Positions 1-6,282 are shown, numbered from the stretch's first letter. The stretch is 8,782 bases of DNA from Paenibacillus sp. UBA6285 (GCA_002438345.1 DJUJ01000152.1:25643-34424); one strand, 5' to 3'. Notes: generated by a model not told the origin, from the sequence alone. Made by a program: numbers and translations.

Positions 1-1183
1 AAAGCTTAATATCCTCAGTCTCATCACGGTCCGGATCTTGCACGCAGACATCAATGACTTGCGCACCACTCTTCACCTGAGCACGGGCAATTTCTGAGGC
101 TTCCTCATATTTACCTTCGACGATAAGACGTTTAAACTTGCGAGAGCCTAGTACATTCGTACGTTCACCAACCATGTATGGACGGTTGTCGTTCTCAATA
201 TAGATGGGCTCAATACCTGAAAGTGCCGGTGGATGATTCCCTGAAAGCGGACGTGGAGGGAATTGTGAAAGTGCATCAGACATTGCGCGGATATGTTCCG
301 GTGTCGTTCCGCAGCAACCCCCTGCAATGTTAAGCCATCCTTTTTCCGCAAACGCAGCAATCTTACGAGCAAGAGAATCGGGAGATTCATGATAATGTCC
401 ATTCTCATCTGGCAACCCAGCGTTTGGATAACAACTCACAGCCGCTGAAGAGATCGCCGAAAGCGAACGAATATGATCCCGCATGAACTCTGGACCCGTC
501 GCACAGTTCAGACCAATAGAGATTGGCTTCAAATGTTCTAGTGAAATATAGAAAGCTTCAATGTTCTGACCGGCAAGTGTTGTGCCCATCGGTTCTATCG
601 TTCCCGAAATCATGACCGGCAATTTGATACCCGTCTTCACAAACGCATTACGGATTCCAATACTTCCAGCCTTAACGTTCAGAGTATCCTGAGAGGTCTC
701 TAGCAGTAACGCATCCACTTTACCATCAATTAGTGCCACTGCCTGTTCTTCGTAGCTATCAACGAGCTCTTGGAAAGTGACGCCTCCTGTAACAGAGAGA
801 GTCTTTGTTGTAGGACCCATCGCACCTACGACATATCGGGGACGGTCAGGCGTATCATATTTTTCAACGGCATTGCGAGCTAGCTTTGCTGCAACCAGAT
901 TAATTTCACGAGCCCGTTGCGGAACATCATATTCGGCAAGTACAACAGACGTTGCACCAAATGTATTCGTTTCTATAAGATCAGCACCTGCTTCAAGATA
1001 CTGCTCATGAATCGTCTGAATTACTTCTGGACGAGTTAATACTAGCATTTCATTACAGCCGTCCAATTCTTCCCCACCAAAATCTTCACCTGTCAGAGGC
1101 ACCTGTTGGATCATTGTGCCCATTGCACCATCTAGAATCAATATCCTTTGTTGTAAGCTTTCCTCAAGTGTAAATTTAGCCAA
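1..1183 (-). CDS. metH: Cobalamin-dependent methionine synthase, N-terminal part (runs off left edge)
   Basis: MetH transfers a methyl group from 5-methyltetrahydrofolate through cobalamin to homocysteine, the last step of methionine synthesis in the cytoplasm. About 394 codons are visible. The N-terminus carries the homocysteine-domain signature [11 protein letters not shown]. The three zinc-ligand cysteines are in place: Cys227 in GLNCATGP and Cys290-Cys291 in GGCCGT. The homocysteine domain fills roughly residues 1-300. The pterin-binding domain then begins with VGERTN near residue 337 and continues past the window. The start is TTG at 1183, not ATG. A GGGGGGA Shine-Dalgarno 7 bases upstream and the alignment of [10 protein letters not shown] with family N-termini support it. 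The lipoprotein gene upstream is 118 bases away on the same strand. I see no SAM-riboswitch (S-box) core in that gap. The cobalamin and activation domains expected of a full MetH (about 1,150 residues) lie outside the window. The family call is very secure. Confidence 0.96.
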   Translation of the reverse strand, partial: MAKFTLEESLQQRILILDGAMGTMIQQVPLTGEDFGGEELDGCNEMLVLTRPEVIQTIHEQYLEAGADLIETNTFGATSVVLAEYDVPQRAREINLVAAKLARNAVEKYDTPDRPRYVVGAMGPTTKTLSVTGGVTFQELVDSYEEQAVALIDGKVDALLLETSQDTLNVKAGSIGIRNAFVKTGIKLPVMISGTIEPMGTTLAGQNIEAFYISLEHLKPISIGLNCATGPEFMRDHIRSLSAISSAAVSCYPNAGLPDENGHYHESPDSLARKIAAFAEKGWLNIAGGCCGTTPEHIRAMSDALSQFPPRPLSGNHPPALSGIEPIYIENDNRPYMVGERTNVLGSRKFKRLIVEGKYEEASEIARAQVKSGAQVIDVCVQDPDRDETEDIKL

Positions 1184-1220
1184 CGTCTAATCCCCCCAGT
1201 AAAACATTAGAGTAAGTTTA

Positions 1221-1262
1221 GCAGAATAAAGGAATTTCGGAAAGCCTTCCTTTCCACTCTGC
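1221..1262 (-). other. Imperfect hairpin in the metH leader
   Basis: The inverted repeat has a GCAGA/TCTGC base (1221-1225 with 1258-1262) and an inner 7-bp AAAGGAA/TTCCTTT stem (1228-1234 with 1247-1253) around a 12-base loop. It lies between the lipoprotein stop and the metH start. No U-tract follows on the minus strand, so a classic terminator is unlikely. It could stabilise or process the transcript, or mean nothing. The inverted repeat is seen directly; its role is unknown. Confidence 0.4.
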
Positions 1263-1301
1263 ATTATCTGTAATAATAGGATACAATTGCGATTCTTTAA
1301 A

Positions 1302-1727
1302 TTATGGTTTCACAGAGAGTTCTTTATTAGGCATAGAATGCTGAGTTCTAGCAGTTACGTGTGATGTAACAATATATTGTCCTTCTTTCGCAAGTGTTCC
1401 TTCTGCTTGATAGATTCCATCACCTACTAGCTTCCCCTTAAGCTCAATTTTCTGTCCATCATCATCCTTATTCACAATTTCGAACAGAACCTCTTTTGCA
1501 TCATCCACTGCCGAGTTGTCTTGCGTAACAACAGCCTCAAAGGTCACCTTCTGATTTACAACAACCTCTTCAGGACTCCAATGCAACTCGACCTTGATAG
1601 GTTCCATAGACATGTTCATATTCATGTTATGTATTCCAGAATGTTTGGTTTGGTCTGATGAACATCCTCCTAGAACTAAAAGTGTTGCACCTAATAATAA
1701 AGGAACGATTGTTCTTGAAATCTTCAT
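1302..1727 (-). CDS. FixH/YtkA-like lipoprotein
   Basis: This 141-residue protein is predicted to be exported and lipid-anchored to the outer face of the membrane. A short positive N-terminus and hydrophobic stretch end in a lipobox LGGC, with the acylated cysteine at residue 22. A Met/His-rich linker follows (H29, H33, then M35, M37, M39, M41). Residues about 43-141 form a beta-rich domain resembling the YtkA-like family (ELHWSPEEVVVNQKVTFEAVV ... GDGIYQAEGTLAKEGQYIVTSHV, shown in part). The start is ATG with a GGGAGGA ribosome site 8 bases upstream. A candidate promoter lies 66 bases upstream. Family function is poorly defined. The Met/His linker suggests binding of a soft metal such as copper, but that is inference. 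It lies upstream of metH on the same strand with a 118-base gap, so co-transcription is possible but not shown. Confidence 0.8.
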   Translation of the reverse strand: MKISRTIVPLLLGATLLVLGGCSSDQTKHSGIHNMNMNMSMEPIKVELHWSPEEVVVNQKVTFEAVVTQDNSAVDDAKEVLFEIVNKDDDGQKIELKGKLVGDGIYQAEGTLAKEGQYIVTSHVTARTQHSMPNKELSVKP

Positions 1728-1792
1728 ATAGAGTCCTCCCAGCCGATTTGAATACTAAGAATCTACCAATTCATGTTATACATTCTCCATCT

Positions 1793-1820
1793 ATTATACA
1801 CATTATTATTGGTTTTTCAG
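1793..1820 (-). promoter_or_regulatory. Candidate sigma-A promoter of the lipoprotein gene
   Basis: The minus strand shows CTGAAA (1815-1820), a 16-base spacer and a perfect TATAAT (1793-1798), about 66 bases before the lipoprotein ATG. The -35 box matches 4 of 6 consensus positions. The promoter lies just after the terminator of the HAD gene, so the lipoprotein would begin a new transcription unit. Confidence 0.55.
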
Positions 1821-1907
1821 TATTTCGCATCAATTCAGTTTAACTCTTGTGACTAAAATCATATACTGGCAAATTGCATCAATCTTACTAAGCATTATTT
1901 AGATATA

Positions 1908-1955
1908 AAGAAAGACAGCAAGCCTCCTAGTAACCCAGGAACTCACTGCCTTCTT
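1908..1955 (-). terminator. Rho-independent terminator of the HAD hydrolase transcript
   Basis: On the minus strand this is a long imperfect hairpin whose outer arms are AAGAAGGCAG and CTGTCTTTCTT, with an inner TTCCT/AGGAG stem around an 8-base loop. A U-rich tail (TTTCTTTATAT) follows. It lies 35-80 bases after the HAD stop codon. A smaller hairpin, AGGCTT/AAGCCT (1957-1978), precedes it. Confidence 0.6.
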
Positions 1956-1989
1956 AAGGCTTAAATGAATGAAAGCCTCTTACTCAACT

Positions 1990-2775
1990 TTATAAAGATT
2001 GGACTAATGAAAGAAGCTCTCCAAGATGTTTAATTTCATAATCCGGCTGAATTTCCGGATCTGGCTGTTTGCCTTTTCTATTAATCCAAACCGTAGTCAA
2101 ACCTGTTGCCAACCCACCACGAATATCCGTTGTAAGCTTATCTCCGACCATAACTCCTTGCTCAGGTGCAATATCTAAAAGCTCTAGGGCATGCAGAAAA
2201 ATATCCTTATCCGGCTTTCCTTTGCCGAAGCTTCCGGAAATCACGATGTGATCAAAGAAAGGAACGATTTCAGGTACGCCATCTAATTTCTCTTGTTGCA
2301 ATGCAGGGCATCCATTAGTCAAAAGCAATAGCTTAACTTTTCCCTTCAGCTCTTCAAGCACCTGAATTGTTTCTTCATAGATGTAAGGCCGATTTCTACG
2401 CTCTGCTGCGAATTTTGCTGCTAATGTCTCAGCAAGAGCTTCGTCCTCTACACCAAGTGCTGCAAGACCACGACGCCATGCCTCTTTACGATATCCCGGT
2501 GCAAGCTGCTCCAATTGACGGAATTCCGGCTGTTCACCTGCAGTAAAGTTCCCCCAAAGTGCTTCAAACGGATTAATCCCAATCATTTTTGCAAAAGGGT
2601 TCGTTTCATAGGTTTCATATAGTCCTATGGCTTCTTTACGCACCACAAGTTCCAGTTCTTGTGGATCAATCGTATCTCCAGCGGCTTCACATGCAGAACG
2701 AAATGCTTCATTGACGCTCCGATCATCCCAGAGCAGTGTATCATCAAGGTCAAATAGTACGGCGGAAATTGGCAT
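1990..2775 (-). CDS. HAD-superfamily hydrolase (phosphatase-like)
   Basis: This is a cytoplasmic 261-residue haloacid-dehalogenase-fold enzyme that probably removes phosphate from a small metabolite. All four HAD motifs are intact. Motif I is FDLDDT with nucleophile D9 and acid D11. Motif II is TNG (153-155). Motif III is K187 in GKGKPDKDIF. Motif IV is GDKLTTDIRG with D212 and D217. Residues about 20-130 form a helical C1-type cap. The length fits the YjjG/YsaA-like group, some members of which are annotated as phosphoserine or nucleotide phosphatases. The substrate cannot be read from sequence. The ATG start has a GAGGGAGA ribosome site 6 bases upstream. The membrane-protein gene upstream ends 33 bases before it, so the two are probably co-transcribed. 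A terminator follows. Confidence 0.9.
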   Translation of the reverse strand: MPISAVLFDLDDTLLWDDRSVNEAFRSACEAAGDTIDPQELELVVRKEAIGLYETYETNPFAKMIGINPFEALWGNFTAGEQPEFRQLEQLAPGYRKEAWRRGLAALGVEDEALAETLAAKFAAERRNRPYIYEETIQVLEELKGKVKLLLLTNGCPALQQEKLDGVPEIVPFFDHIVISGSFGKGKPDKDIFLHALELLDIAPEQGVMVGDKLTTDIRGGLATGLTTVWINRKGKQPDPEIQPDYEIKHLGELLSLVQSL

Positions 2776-2808
2776 TACAGGTCTCCCTCTCCCATGGCTG
2801 GTTAATTT

Positions 2809-3336
2809 CTAATCGTGAACTACTTCAATTTGGTGAGCTTTTGCGAATGCTTCCAGTCGAGTTCCCATCGCAGTTGTATCATAACGATTCATAAGTCTGG
2901 TAAAAATCCATTTCTTGCGTTTGCCTTTATGCTTAATTACAACAGCTCCGCGCGAAAGGATGATTTTCTCAATATCAGAAGCTGGTAAATAGCGTTCGCG
3001 ATTGAATTTTATAGTGGATAGTCTAGCATTCTCCACCTTCAAATACGGACGTCGGAAGAACAGAAGTGCCGCTAGTAAGTAGTACAAAACGACTCCTAGC
3101 CAGTTCATAAGCATACCATTGCCTTTGGCCTGGTCCACTGAACCAATCATCCAAAACATAGTACCAAGCACTAATAACACTACTGGAAATGCAATGTTAC
3201 GGCCTTTAAAGGTTTCGCTGTTCTTACCAGGAGATTTAGATTTAGATGCGTAAATCGTTTCCTTCCCCTGTTTCTTTCTTTGCTTGTTAATTTTCTGTGT
3301 GTTGCGTTGAACCATTCTTTCCCAAGAACGGGCCAT
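2809..3336 (-). CDS. Conserved two-helix membrane protein, unknown function
   Basis: This 175-residue protein was not assigned to a named family. The first 45 residues are strongly basic (MARSWERMVQRN ... KQRKKQGK) and should be cytoplasmic. Two hydrophobic segments follow, at about residues 48-65 and 76-94, separated by a short loop. The C-terminal 80 residues are soluble and basic, with an alternating pattern (KVENARLSTIKFNRERYLPASD, in part) that might be a small PH-like beta domain. With two helices both ends would lie inside the cell. The ATG is preceded by GGGGGAA 5 bases upstream. The gene sits 49 bases after ynzC and 33 bases before the HAD gene on the same strand, which suggests one operon. 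The reading frame is convincing; no function can be given. Confidence 0.8.
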   Translation of the reverse strand: MARSWERMVQRNTQKINKQRKKQGKETIYASKSKSPGKNSETFKGRNIAFPVVLLVLGTMFWMIGSVDQAKGNGMLMNWLGVVLYYLLAALLFFRRPYLKVENARLSTIKFNRERYLPASDIEKIILSRGAVVIKHKGKRKKWIFTRLMNRYDTTAMGTRLEAFAKAHQIEVVHD

Positions 3337-3385
3337 ATGCGTTCCCCCTAGTCATCCAGTAATATCTATGAAAAGGAACAGGGTG

Positions 3386-3595
3386 TTAATGTTTAAGCCC
3401 CTTGTTACCTTGTTCATGCTCCTCATTATCGACCAATTCAATCGTATTCAATTGTGCTCGGAAGTTATTGCGAATATTCCCCAAATAAATTTCACGAAGC
3501 TTGGCGCGTTCCGCCGTTTCCTCTTGATTAAGGCCTACGCTCTTCTGTTTGCGTGCCAATTCGTTAATACGCGCGACCAACTCATCAATATTCAA
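3386..3595 (-). CDS. ynzC: DUF896 / UPF0291 family protein YnzC
   Basis: This small 69-residue cytoplasmic protein has the family pattern MNIDELVARINELARKQKS and then GLNQEETAERAKLREIYL, two amphipathic helices that form a helical hairpin. Family members are widespread in Firmicutes. In B. subtilis ynzC lies in the SOS-regulated yneA-yneB-ynzC operon, but its molecular role is not established. The start is TTG at 3595, chosen because GGGAGGG lies 7-8 bases upstream and the N-terminus fits the family. Here yneB is missing, and a strong terminator separates ynzC from yneA, so its link to the SOS promoter is uncertain. No good promoter was found in the short gap after the terminator, so readthrough may supply its expression. 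Confidence 0.9.
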   Translation of the reverse strand: MNIDELVARINELARKQKSVGLNQEETAERAKLREIYLGNIRNNFRAQLNTIELVDNEEHEQGNKGLKH

Positions 3596-3635
3596 AACTT
3601 TCCCTCCCCATATAAATTAATTCTAACTCTGCCAT

Positions 3636-3676
3636 GAGAAAAAGAGCTTGTCAAGGTTTACTCCCTGCAAGCTCTT
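3636..3676 (-). terminator. Rho-independent terminator after yneA
   Basis: A perfect 9-bp stem AAGAGCTTG/CAAGCTCTT (3642-3650 with 3668-3676) is followed on the minus strand by TTTTT (counting the stem end) and CTC. It starts about 30 bases after the yneA stop codon and separates yneA from ynzC. Confidence 0.85.
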
Positions 3677-3704
3677 CATGTCCTCTTATTATGTTCTTAG
3701 AATA

Positions 3705-4118
3705 TTAATAAATAGGTAAAGTGAGAATATCTCCAGCATTAATCTGACTGCCTTTAATGCCATTGGATTTTTTAATTCCTTCTATATATACAGCCGTCTT
3801 CATATCAGAAGGTTTATTCTCAAGAGCAATACTCCAAAGTGTATCTCCACGTTCAACCACTACGCGCTTCTCATCCTTCATTAAAGTAGTAGATCCGGCA
3901 AATACATTGCCTACTACTGTAAGTCCTGATAGTACGAGCACAATGATCAATGTCAGTTTAACAACAAAATCTCTCCGGAACAAACGCATTAATCGTTCAA
4001 GCAAAAGCTCTGTAATCTCTTTAATCTGAGCTGAATAACGGGGAATAGGATTATTTCCTAAAGATTCAACCACTGGGGCTTTATCGTAGATGCTACGGTA
4101 TGTACTGTATTTTAACAT
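3705..4118 (-). CDS. yneA: LysM-containing SOS cell-division inhibitor, YneA-like
   Basis: YneA-type proteins delay cell division during the SOS response and act at the membrane/wall interface. This 137-residue version has about 50 cytoplasmic residues rich in charge, a transmembrane segment at about 52-74 (KLTLIIVLVLSGLTVVGNVF), and an extracellular LysM domain at about 85-135 (VVVERGDTLWSIALE ... INAGDILTLP). A longer reading to 4187 exists, but it runs through the promoter and SOS box. ATG 4118 has GGAGG 9 bases upstream, so I chose it. The gene is divergent from lexA across an SOS control region and has its own LexA-box promoter. From memory, B. subtilis YneA has only a very short cytoplasmic tail, so the N-terminal extension is notable. 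It could equally be annotated simply as a LysM domain protein. Confidence 0.82.
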   Translation of the reverse strand: MLKYSTYRSIYDKAPVVESLGNNPIPRYSAQIKEITELLLERLMRLFRRDFVVKLTLIIVLVLSGLTVVGNVFAGSTTLMKDEKRVVVERGDTLWSIALENKPSDMKTAVYIEGIKKSNGIKGSQINAGDILTLPIY

Positions 4119-4131
4119 GAATATCATCCTC

Positions 4132-4145
4132 CAAACACTTGTTCT
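4132..4145 (-). promoter_or_regulatory. LexA (SOS) box in the yneA leader
   Basis: The minus strand reads AGAACAAGTGTTTG, that is GAAC-AAGT-GTTT. It matches the Gram-positive consensus CGAACRNRYGTTYC except at its two end bases. It lies downstream of the predicted yneA start point and just before the ribosome site, where bound LexA would block elongation. Confidence 0.65.
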
Positions 4146-4158
4146 TACTTTTGAAATT

Positions 4159-4187
4159 ATAATAACACGAACATGTGTTTTGTTCAA
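4159..4187 (-). promoter_or_regulatory. yneA promoter (extended -10) with LexA box in the spacer
   Basis: The minus strand shows -35 TTGAAC (4182-4187), a 17-base spacer and -10 TATTAT (4159-4164) preceded by TGT, an extended -10. The spacer is filled by the LexA box CGAACATGTGTTTT (plus-strand reading, 4168-4181), which matches CGAACRNRYGTTYC at every defined position but the last. Confidence 0.75.
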
Positions 4188-4196
4188 TACTATTTT

Positions 4197-4210
4197 AGAA
4201 CAATTGTTCT
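4197..4210. promoter_or_regulatory. LexA (SOS) box, central
   Basis: AGAACAATTGTTCT is a perfect 14-base palindrome with GAAC and GTTC half-sites. It lies just upstream of the yneA -35 box, between the two divergent promoters. Confidence 0.7.
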
Positions 4211-4340
4211 CTTTTTTTCAGAGGTTGATATTTACCATATTACTCATATAAAGAACCACTCTTATCATTTAGATGAAGGAAACGTAATCAATACAAGACT
4301 ACCATTTATTAACTCTTTCGAATTAATATTTATAATAGTT

Positions 4341-4354
4341 AGAACTTATGTTTG
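4341..4354 (+). promoter_or_regulatory. LexA (SOS) box overlapping the lexA -35
   Basis: AGAACTTATGTTTG has GAAC and GTTT half-sites 4 bases apart. It overlaps the first bases of the lexA -35 hexamer and lies 2 bases from the next box, so two LexA dimers could bind side by side. It is a weaker match than its neighbours. Confidence 0.55.
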
Positions 4355-4380
4355 TGCGAACGGTAGTTCTATGTTATAAT
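4352..4380 (+). promoter_or_regulatory. lexA promoter (extended -10) with LexA box in the spacer
   Basis: The -35 is TTGTGC (4352-4357), the spacer is 17 bases, and a perfect TATAAT (4375-4380) is preceded by TGT, an extended -10. The LexA box CGAACGGTAGTTCT (4357-4370) occupies the spacer, which implies autorepression by occlusion of RNA polymerase. The predicted leader is under 30 bases. Confidence 0.8.
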
Positions 4381-4413
4381 TTTCCCAAACATTACTATAT
4401 GGGGTTGATTCCA

Positions 4414-5040
4414 ATGTCAAAGATTTCAAGTCGCCAACTGGCGATCCTGGAATTTATACGTAGCGAAGTCCGCAGCAAGGGTTATCCTCCTTCCGTCCGG
4501 GAGATTGGAGAAGCTGTTGGTCTTGCTTCCAGCTCCACAGTTCACGGTCATTTGGATCGGCTAGAGAAGAAGGGACTTATCCGTCGAGATCCAACGAAGC
4601 CTCGTGCGATAGAATTGCTTGGCCAAGAGGATTCCGAGAATGTCCATCATTTCGCACAAACCGTCGCTCGCATTCCTGTCGTAGGTAAGGTTACCGCCGG
4701 GGTTCCTATCACTGCTACTGAGAATATTGAAGACTACTTCCCGCTTCCAACTCACTATGTTGGAGATAACAAAGTATTTATGTTATCGGTTCAAGGTGAC
4801 AGTATGGTCGAAGCTGGGATTATGAATGGTGACTATGTAATTGTTCGCCAACAACAAACGGCTGATAACGGAGATATCGTTGTAGCTATGACCGAAGAAG
4901 ATGAAGCAACCGTTAAGACCTTTTATAAAGAACGTGATCATATACGTCTTCAGCCGGAGAATCCGGCGTACGAGCCTCTTCGCCTTAATCGCGTGACTAT
5001 TCTCGGCAGAGTTATCGGATTATTTCGAGATATCCACTAA
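4414..5040 (+). CDS. lexA: SOS-response repressor LexA
   Basis: LexA represses DNA-damage genes by binding SOS boxes as a dimer. RecA filaments trigger its self-cleavage. The 208-residue protein has an N-terminal winged helix (residues about 1-70; [19 protein letters not shown] is the recognition region). The cleavage site is Ala95-Gly96 (VTAGVP). The S24 peptidase-like domain carries nucleophile Ser130 in [10 protein letters not shown] and general base Lys168 in ATVKTF. All key residues are present, so the protein should be functional. Longer readings start at 4348 or 4399, but 4348 lies inside the promoter. ATG 4414 has GGGG 9 bases upstream and gives the usual MSKISSRQ N-terminus. The gene is divergent from yneA, negatively autoregulated through the boxes upstream, and followed by strong hairpins. 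Confidence 0.98.
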   Translation: MSKISSRQLAILEFIRSEVRSKGYPPSVREIGEAVGLASSSTVHGHLDRLEKKGLIRRDPTKPRAIELLGQEDSENVHHFAQTVARIPVVGKVTAGVPITATENIEDYFPLPTHYVGDNKVFMLSVQGDSMVEAGIMNGDYVIVRQQQTADNGDIVVAMTEEDEATVKTFYKERDHIRLQPENPAYEPLRLNRVTILGRVIGLFRDIH

Positions 5041-5061
5041 GTATGCACTCCTACCAACCGA

Positions 5062-5097
5062 AAACGGATACCGTCCTTTAAAGGACGGTATCCGTTT
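5062..5097 (+). terminator. lexA terminator, a 36-base perfect palindrome
   Basis: The arms are 5062-5079 and 5080-5097 (AAACGGATACCGTCCTTT and its exact complement), giving a perfect 36-base palindrome that folds into a GC-rich stem. It begins 22 bases after the lexA stop. The tail TTTCTA is short, so termination may lean on stem strength. A-rich 5' flanks could let it work on the other strand too. Confidence 0.7.
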
Positions 5098-5153
5098 CTA
5101 CGAGAAGTATAAGGATAATGTATACCGTAAAATATATACTTTCTTATATTTTT

Positions 5154-5187
5154 AAATAGCTGTTCTGCAAATGCAGAACAGCTATTT
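5154..5187 (+). terminator. Second perfect hairpin, bidirectional terminator candidate
   Basis: Perfect 16-bp arms (5154-5169 with 5172-5187; core AGCTGTTCTGCA/TGCAGAACAGCT) are separated by two bases. T-rich sequence follows on the plus strand (ATTTTAC) and on the minus strand (ATTTAAAAATA). It isolates lexA from the next gene. The 56 bases between this hairpin and the previous one show no gene or clear promoter. Confidence 0.7.
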
Positions 5188-5217
5188 TACTGTTATCTCA
5201 CTCCATCAATCAAATTC

Positions 5218-5231
5218 AGAACATTTGTTCC
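5218..5231 (+). promoter_or_regulatory. Candidate LexA (SOS) box upstream of the L,D-transpeptidase
   Basis: AGAACATTTGTTCC has intact GAAC and GTTC half-sites with the right 4-base spacing, and 11 of the 13 defined consensus positions match. It lies 81 bases before the ATG. A weak promoter around it (TTCAGA 5215-5220, 18 bases, TAAAAT 5239-5244) would place the box between -35 and -10, much as at lexA and yneA. The match is seen; the regulation is inferred. Confidence 0.5.
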
Positions 5232-5311
5232 CATAGGCTAAAATGGCCATTTTTAATGAATAACCGTTTAGACGTCCTGCTCATATCCTAATTAGAAAGG
5301 AGTGTTGCACA

Positions 5312-5650
5312 ATGCCAAATTACCGAATTATAGTTGATCTGACGCAGCGTATGCTTTATCTTCTTGATAACGACATTGTGATCAGGGGCTTCCCAGTCGG
5401 AATCGGTAAAATGTTAACTCAATCACCACTGGGTGACTTCACAATTATTAACAAACAGCCTGATCCAGGCGGTCCGTTTGGGGTCTTTTGGATGGGTCTA
5501 TCTAAGCCTCACTATGGGATACATGGAAATAACGATCCCGCATCCATAGGGCACGAAGTTTCCCACGGTTGTATTCGTATGTACAATGAGGATGTGTTAA
5601 CACTAGCTGCGATTGTTCCGATTGGAACACGAGTAACGATCAGGAATTAA
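5312..5650 (+). CDS. Small L,D-transpeptidase (YkuD domain)
   Basis: YkuD-fold enzymes form 3-3 cross-links in peptidoglycan or modify its stem peptides, using a catalytic cysteine. The 112-residue protein is almost entirely the catalytic domain. Substrate-side His71 lies in YGIHGNN, and the catalytic motif SHGCIRM is at residues 84-90 with nucleophile Cys87 and Arg89. No signal peptide, transmembrane helix or LysM domain is visible. The N-terminus ([20 protein letters not shown]) is the first strand of the fold. Export is therefore unexplained, although short Bacillus-type members also start this way. The ribosome site GAAAGGAG lies 9 bases before ATG. A candidate SOS box precedes the gene and a terminator follows, so it is probably monocistronic. 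The family call is secure; the physiological substrate is not. Confidence 0.92.
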   Translation: MPNYRIIVDLTQRMLYLLDNDIVIRGFPVGIGKMLTQSPLGDFTIINKQPDPGGPFGVFWMGLSKPHYGIHGNNDPASIGHEVSHGCIRMYNEDVLTLAAIVPIGTRVTIRN

Positions 5651-5664
5651 ATCTATCCATAGAT

Positions 5665-5704
5665 AAACACGCCTCAATCATAGTTCAATGGATGGGGTGT
5701 GTTT
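5665..5704 (+). terminator. Terminator of the L,D-transpeptidase gene
   Basis: A 9-bp stem AAACACGCC/GGTGTGTTT with one G-U pair (5665-5673 with 5696-5704) is followed by a T-rich stretch (GTATTTAAGTATTTTTG). It begins 14 bases after the stop codon. Confidence 0.7.
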
Positions 5705-5797
5705 GTATTTAAGTATTTTTGATGGCATAATAGGAATTATGTGGTTATATGTCGAATAATGTTAACAGGATTTCAAATTGAAAGGAAGTGTCTGGTT

Positions 5798-6178
5798 TTG
5801 AACAACTCAAAAATTAGAACCCTCGTCGATTTTAAAGTCGATGCACTTGTTAAACTCTCTGGCTTATTGTTAAATAACGATAAAGCTAGTGGAAAAAAAG
5901 TAAATCTACTCACCTCATTTGGCAGTATTCAAGGGACCATCTCCCCTCCCACCTCCAATAAAGAGGATGTTTTTGACTTAAAATCTCTAATGGATGATGT
6001 CATTGTAGATGAATACATATCTTATTTAGGTGCGGAACATGCCGATAAAAATTTCAGCTATAACTTTGTAGTCCTCAATGATGTTTCTGTAAGACCCTAT
6101 GCTAACTATGAATCTCCGATCGAATACAAACAGCTAATTGTTTATACCGATCAAATCACAGCCTTCAATTTCTTATGA
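5798..6178 (+). CDS. Hypothetical soluble protein
   Basis: I do not recognise this 126-residue protein. The open frame reaches back to 5741, but those first codons have no ribosome site. TTG 5798 lies 9-10 bases after AAGGAAG, so I prefer it (N-terminus MNNSKIRTLVDFKVD). No signal peptide or membrane segment is visible. A leading helix (about residues 5-28, ending LSGLLLNNDK) precedes a beta-like stretch KKVNLLTSFGSIQGTISPP (about 35-53). Next comes an acidic middle and a C-terminal strand pair (YNFVVLNDVSVRP, QLIVYTDQITAFNF). This suggests a small alpha/beta domain, possibly a subunit or adaptor, with no catalytic signature. It is preceded by the transpeptidase terminator and followed by its own terminator, so it is probably expressed alone. 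Codon use looks like real coding sequence. No promoter stood out. Confidence 0.65.
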   Translation: MNNSKIRTLVDFKVDALVKLSGLLLNNDKASGKKVNLLTSFGSIQGTISPPTSNKEDVFDLKSLMDDVIVDEYISYLGAEHADKNFSYNFVVLNDVSVRPYANYESPIEYKQLIVYTDQITAFNFL

Positions 6179-6239
6179 TTTTGACATATTTACATTAAAA
6201 AAGCATTAAACAAAGCACTCAAATCGCTGCTCTAATTTT

Positions 6240-6282
6240 GCACTCCATCTGCAGAATCGGTAGCTTTGGGTGCTTTTTTTTT
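6240..6282 (+). terminator. Rho-independent terminator of the hypothetical gene
   Basis: GCACTC (6240-6245) pairs with GGGTGC (6268-6273). A small CTGC/GTAG stem lies inside the loop, and a run of nine T (6274-6282) follows. A second upstream copy of the left arm (GCACTC near 6215-6220) could pair instead. It lies about 60 bases after the stop codon. Confidence 0.75.

Noticed and set aside
148..408. 86-residue minus-strand open frame
   Set aside because: It is a shifted frame inside metH, whose correct frame has the full zinc-site and pterin-domain motifs.
3601..3660. TTGACA on the minus strand inside the yneA terminator as a ynzC promoter
   Set aside because: No matching -10 hexamer occurs at a usable distance.
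4119..4187. Longer yneA start at 4187
   Set aside because: It would translate the promoter and SOS box; ATG 4118 has the ribosome site.
4348..4413. Longer lexA start giving 22 extra residues
   Set aside because: The extension runs through the LexA box and the -10 hexamer, has no ribosome site and is not part of LexA proteins.
5161..5181. GTTC and GAAC inside the second hairpin, considered as an SOS box
   Set aside because: The half-sites are in the opposite order (GTTC first) and spaced as a terminator stem, so they do not form a LexA site.
6181..6210. Perfect TTGACA -35 hexamer just after the 5798-6178 gene
   Set aside because: No acceptable -10 hexamer lies 16-18 bases downstream, and a terminator follows before the next gene.
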